Origin: Rotaria socialis
Taxonomy: Eukaryota > Rotifera > Eurotatoria > Philodinida > Philodinidae
NCBI GenBank assembly: GCA_905331475.1
Contig: CAJNYU010002455.1
Location: 1 to 64,000 of the forward strand
DNA length: 64,000 bases
Direction: 5' to 3'
Positions 62,256-64,000 of the stretch are shown here, one piece after another; positions within the stretch are counted from its first letter, which is position 1, and the number at the start of each line of letters is the position of its first letter. The position numbers and the translations under genes are program-made. The notes beneath the pieces are model-generated. The model made no database searches and was not told the origin of the DNA. It saw nothing but the letters and a program-made list of their open reading frames with translations.

Positions 62256-64000
62256 ACTATTGAACTGTTTTTCTCGTCTGTATAGGATCTTCAATATTTT
62301 GTTTTTGTTGTCTTATTGAATGCACACAAAAATATATTTATATATATATATCTCACATACCAACACTTATATTTCTATTTTTCTGTTTTTGTGCCGAGTT
62401 CCGGTGATATATATATATATATATACATATATATGTCACTGCAGTTTTGATTTTGTAGTTATTGTAACGTGTTTGTTTCGTTTTGTACCTTGTCATTTCT
62501 CTTTGTTTTTTAATTATCTAGAGGAAAAGAGAAATGAAAACAAAAACCTTTCTTTTTTCAAGTCTTGTTCTATAGACAAATAGATAATAGACACTTGATA
62601 GTTGTTGTTTAACATATGATGTTTATTACGTATAATGTGAATGCCAGCTGTGCCACAATGATTTATTTATGCTCGCCTATGATCGATCGGAAATGACCGA
62701 AGAATGAACAACTAACTAGTGCCTTTTGAACTTTTCTTCTCTTATAGCTACGTATATATCAGTATGATCATCAACAAGATAAGTATACTGTTCAAAATAC
62801 AAGATTGCCTTTGATAGGAAGTTAATAAGACGATGAAATCCGATTGGGAAAGTTCAAACTAAAAGACGAATGAATAACCCGATAAACTCATTTTTTATGA
62901 TAAAGGTCAAATTAATTTCCACGAAATTTCTTTTTTTCCTATTAGATATTCCATGCAGAATTCATACGTAACGATTTAGTAACTTGATTTGATCTCTATT
63001 CCCAATAGAATACTAAACGCGAAGATAATATTTTTTTTCCCAATGCTTCATTTGCTAATCGATCTACTGTCGTAATCTTTAAATGGGAAAACAAATGCTA
63101 TTTAAATCTCATTATATTTCGCGTTCGTAGTGTGTAATCAAGAATCCATTATGAAATGGAAAAAGATAATTATGAAATAGAACGCATAGTTTGGTCATTT
63201 TACGTCTAGACTCTCGCATTGATCCTCTTTTTTTCCTGTTAGTACGAGAGAATTTAATTCTAGCCTTAAGTAATGTTACTTGAATTTCTATCAATTTAGA
63301 AGAAGAAAAAAAATTGGTAATTTATATACACACACATCTTCCGTTGAACGTCATGAATTGTCTATCCTTAAATTGAATTGATTCTCATGACAATGAAAGA
63401 CAAACAGTATATTATGACAAAAGAAGCATTAGGGCATCAGCACGCCGCCATTATTCTGCGCGAACAAATGGTTCATTGATGTGATGCGATGTCTTGTGCT
63501 CATCGCGTGTACGTGTAGATAAGAGGCGGGCAGCTGACTGGTTTTTTTCACTGTCGACATGTGTCAGCTTATATATATATATATATAGATATAGGATGCT
63601 TGGACAGCATCAGTATCGTTCTCGATTAAATGATCACTAGACTTCCTTTTCGAAGCAAAATAATATTAATACATGTTGTTTTCTTTCCAACACGCAGATG
63701 GCACATTTCGCCTCTCGTCATCTATTTTGTCACCTAAACTTCATTTGAATGATTAAATTGAACACATAGTTTTGTTTGACACTTCAATTCATATGAATAT
63801 TCGAATAAAACTAATCATTCGAAAAGGATTCATTTGAGTTGTTCTATTTTCTAATGCTGTGAAAATGATAAAGTGTGTGATGTGCAAATAAGCGCATAAC
63901 GAACAACATCAATTCTATTGATCATACTATCGAGAGATAATAGAACTGAAATAAATTAATTGCTATCGAAAAATCTTTTAATAACAAAAATTGTTCGAGA
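62256..64000. other. 3' flank, intergenic with TA microsatellites
   Basis: AT-rich. (TA)n tracts lie at about 62335-62351, 62407-62435 and 63570-63588. Short ORFs at 62320-62583 and 63112-63294 are repeat-driven. No gene, tRNA or element recognised up to the window end. Confidence 0.5.

Overview
The window looks like nuclear DNA of a bdelloid rotifer. Supporting evidence: AT-rich DNA; many 48-60 nt GT-AG introns alongside a few introns over 500 nt; lineage-typical gene families (NHL-repeat proteins, kinesin-light-chain-type TPR proteins, membrane-anchored F-box/LRR proteins, orphan 7TM receptors); genes that look bacterial or fungal in origin (an intronless epoxide hydrolase, a macrolide-type glycosyltransferase); and degenerate copies of TGTGGG, which I recall as the bdelloid telomere repeat. 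Species cannot be named. Two isolated N's (343, 6479) show this is a draft assembly.

Left part, 1-22.5 kb, is dynamic and relic-rich. It holds a decayed cytochrome P450, a perfect 33-bp inverted repeat, an LRR gene, a 63-residue coiled-coil gene with unusually high G+C, a palindrome and a hairpin. A truncated LINE reverse-transcriptase tail abuts telomere-like repeats. Next come a rotifer-type N-terminal domain gene, an apparently intact secreted epoxide hydrolase, and wrecks of an NHL gene, a UDP-glycosyltransferase and a 7TM receptor. Two large intron-rich genes follow: an F-box/LRR protein of 659 aa with an N-terminal membrane anchor, and a patatin/iPLA2-gamma lipase of about 634 aa with one homopolymer frameshift. 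Then come a TPR relic and a six-blade NHL gene with one in-frame stop.

Middle part, 22.5-45 kb, is conserved animal gene content: a four-ankyrin protein; a complete class C (GABA-B-like) receptor of 15 exons and 954 aa; divergently from it, an ANKUB1 orthologue (ubiquitin-like plus ankyrin, 691 aa); convergent to that, a putative ZAD + FLYWCH-type zinc-finger protein (546 aa). About 7 kb without a recognisable gene follows, then a small proline-rich ORF, an intronless 7TM receptor and a near-perfect 300-bp palindromic MITE with TA target duplications.

Right part, 45-64 kb: another long gene-poor stretch holding repeat-like DNA, then a plus-strand cluster of an N-myristoylated small protein (142 aa), CHFR (FHA-RING-PBZ ubiquitin ligase, 512 aa) and a KDM4-type histone demethylase (JmjN-JmjC-PHD-PHD-Tudor, 921 aa). 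CHFR and KDM4 are only about 160 bp apart, and a strong splice acceptor sits exactly at the KDM4 ATG. This is what a spliced-leader trans-spliced downstream gene of a two-gene operon would look like. Gene models were built by hand from ORFs, reading phase and splice signals; every multi-exon model I give closes in frame unless a lesion is stated.
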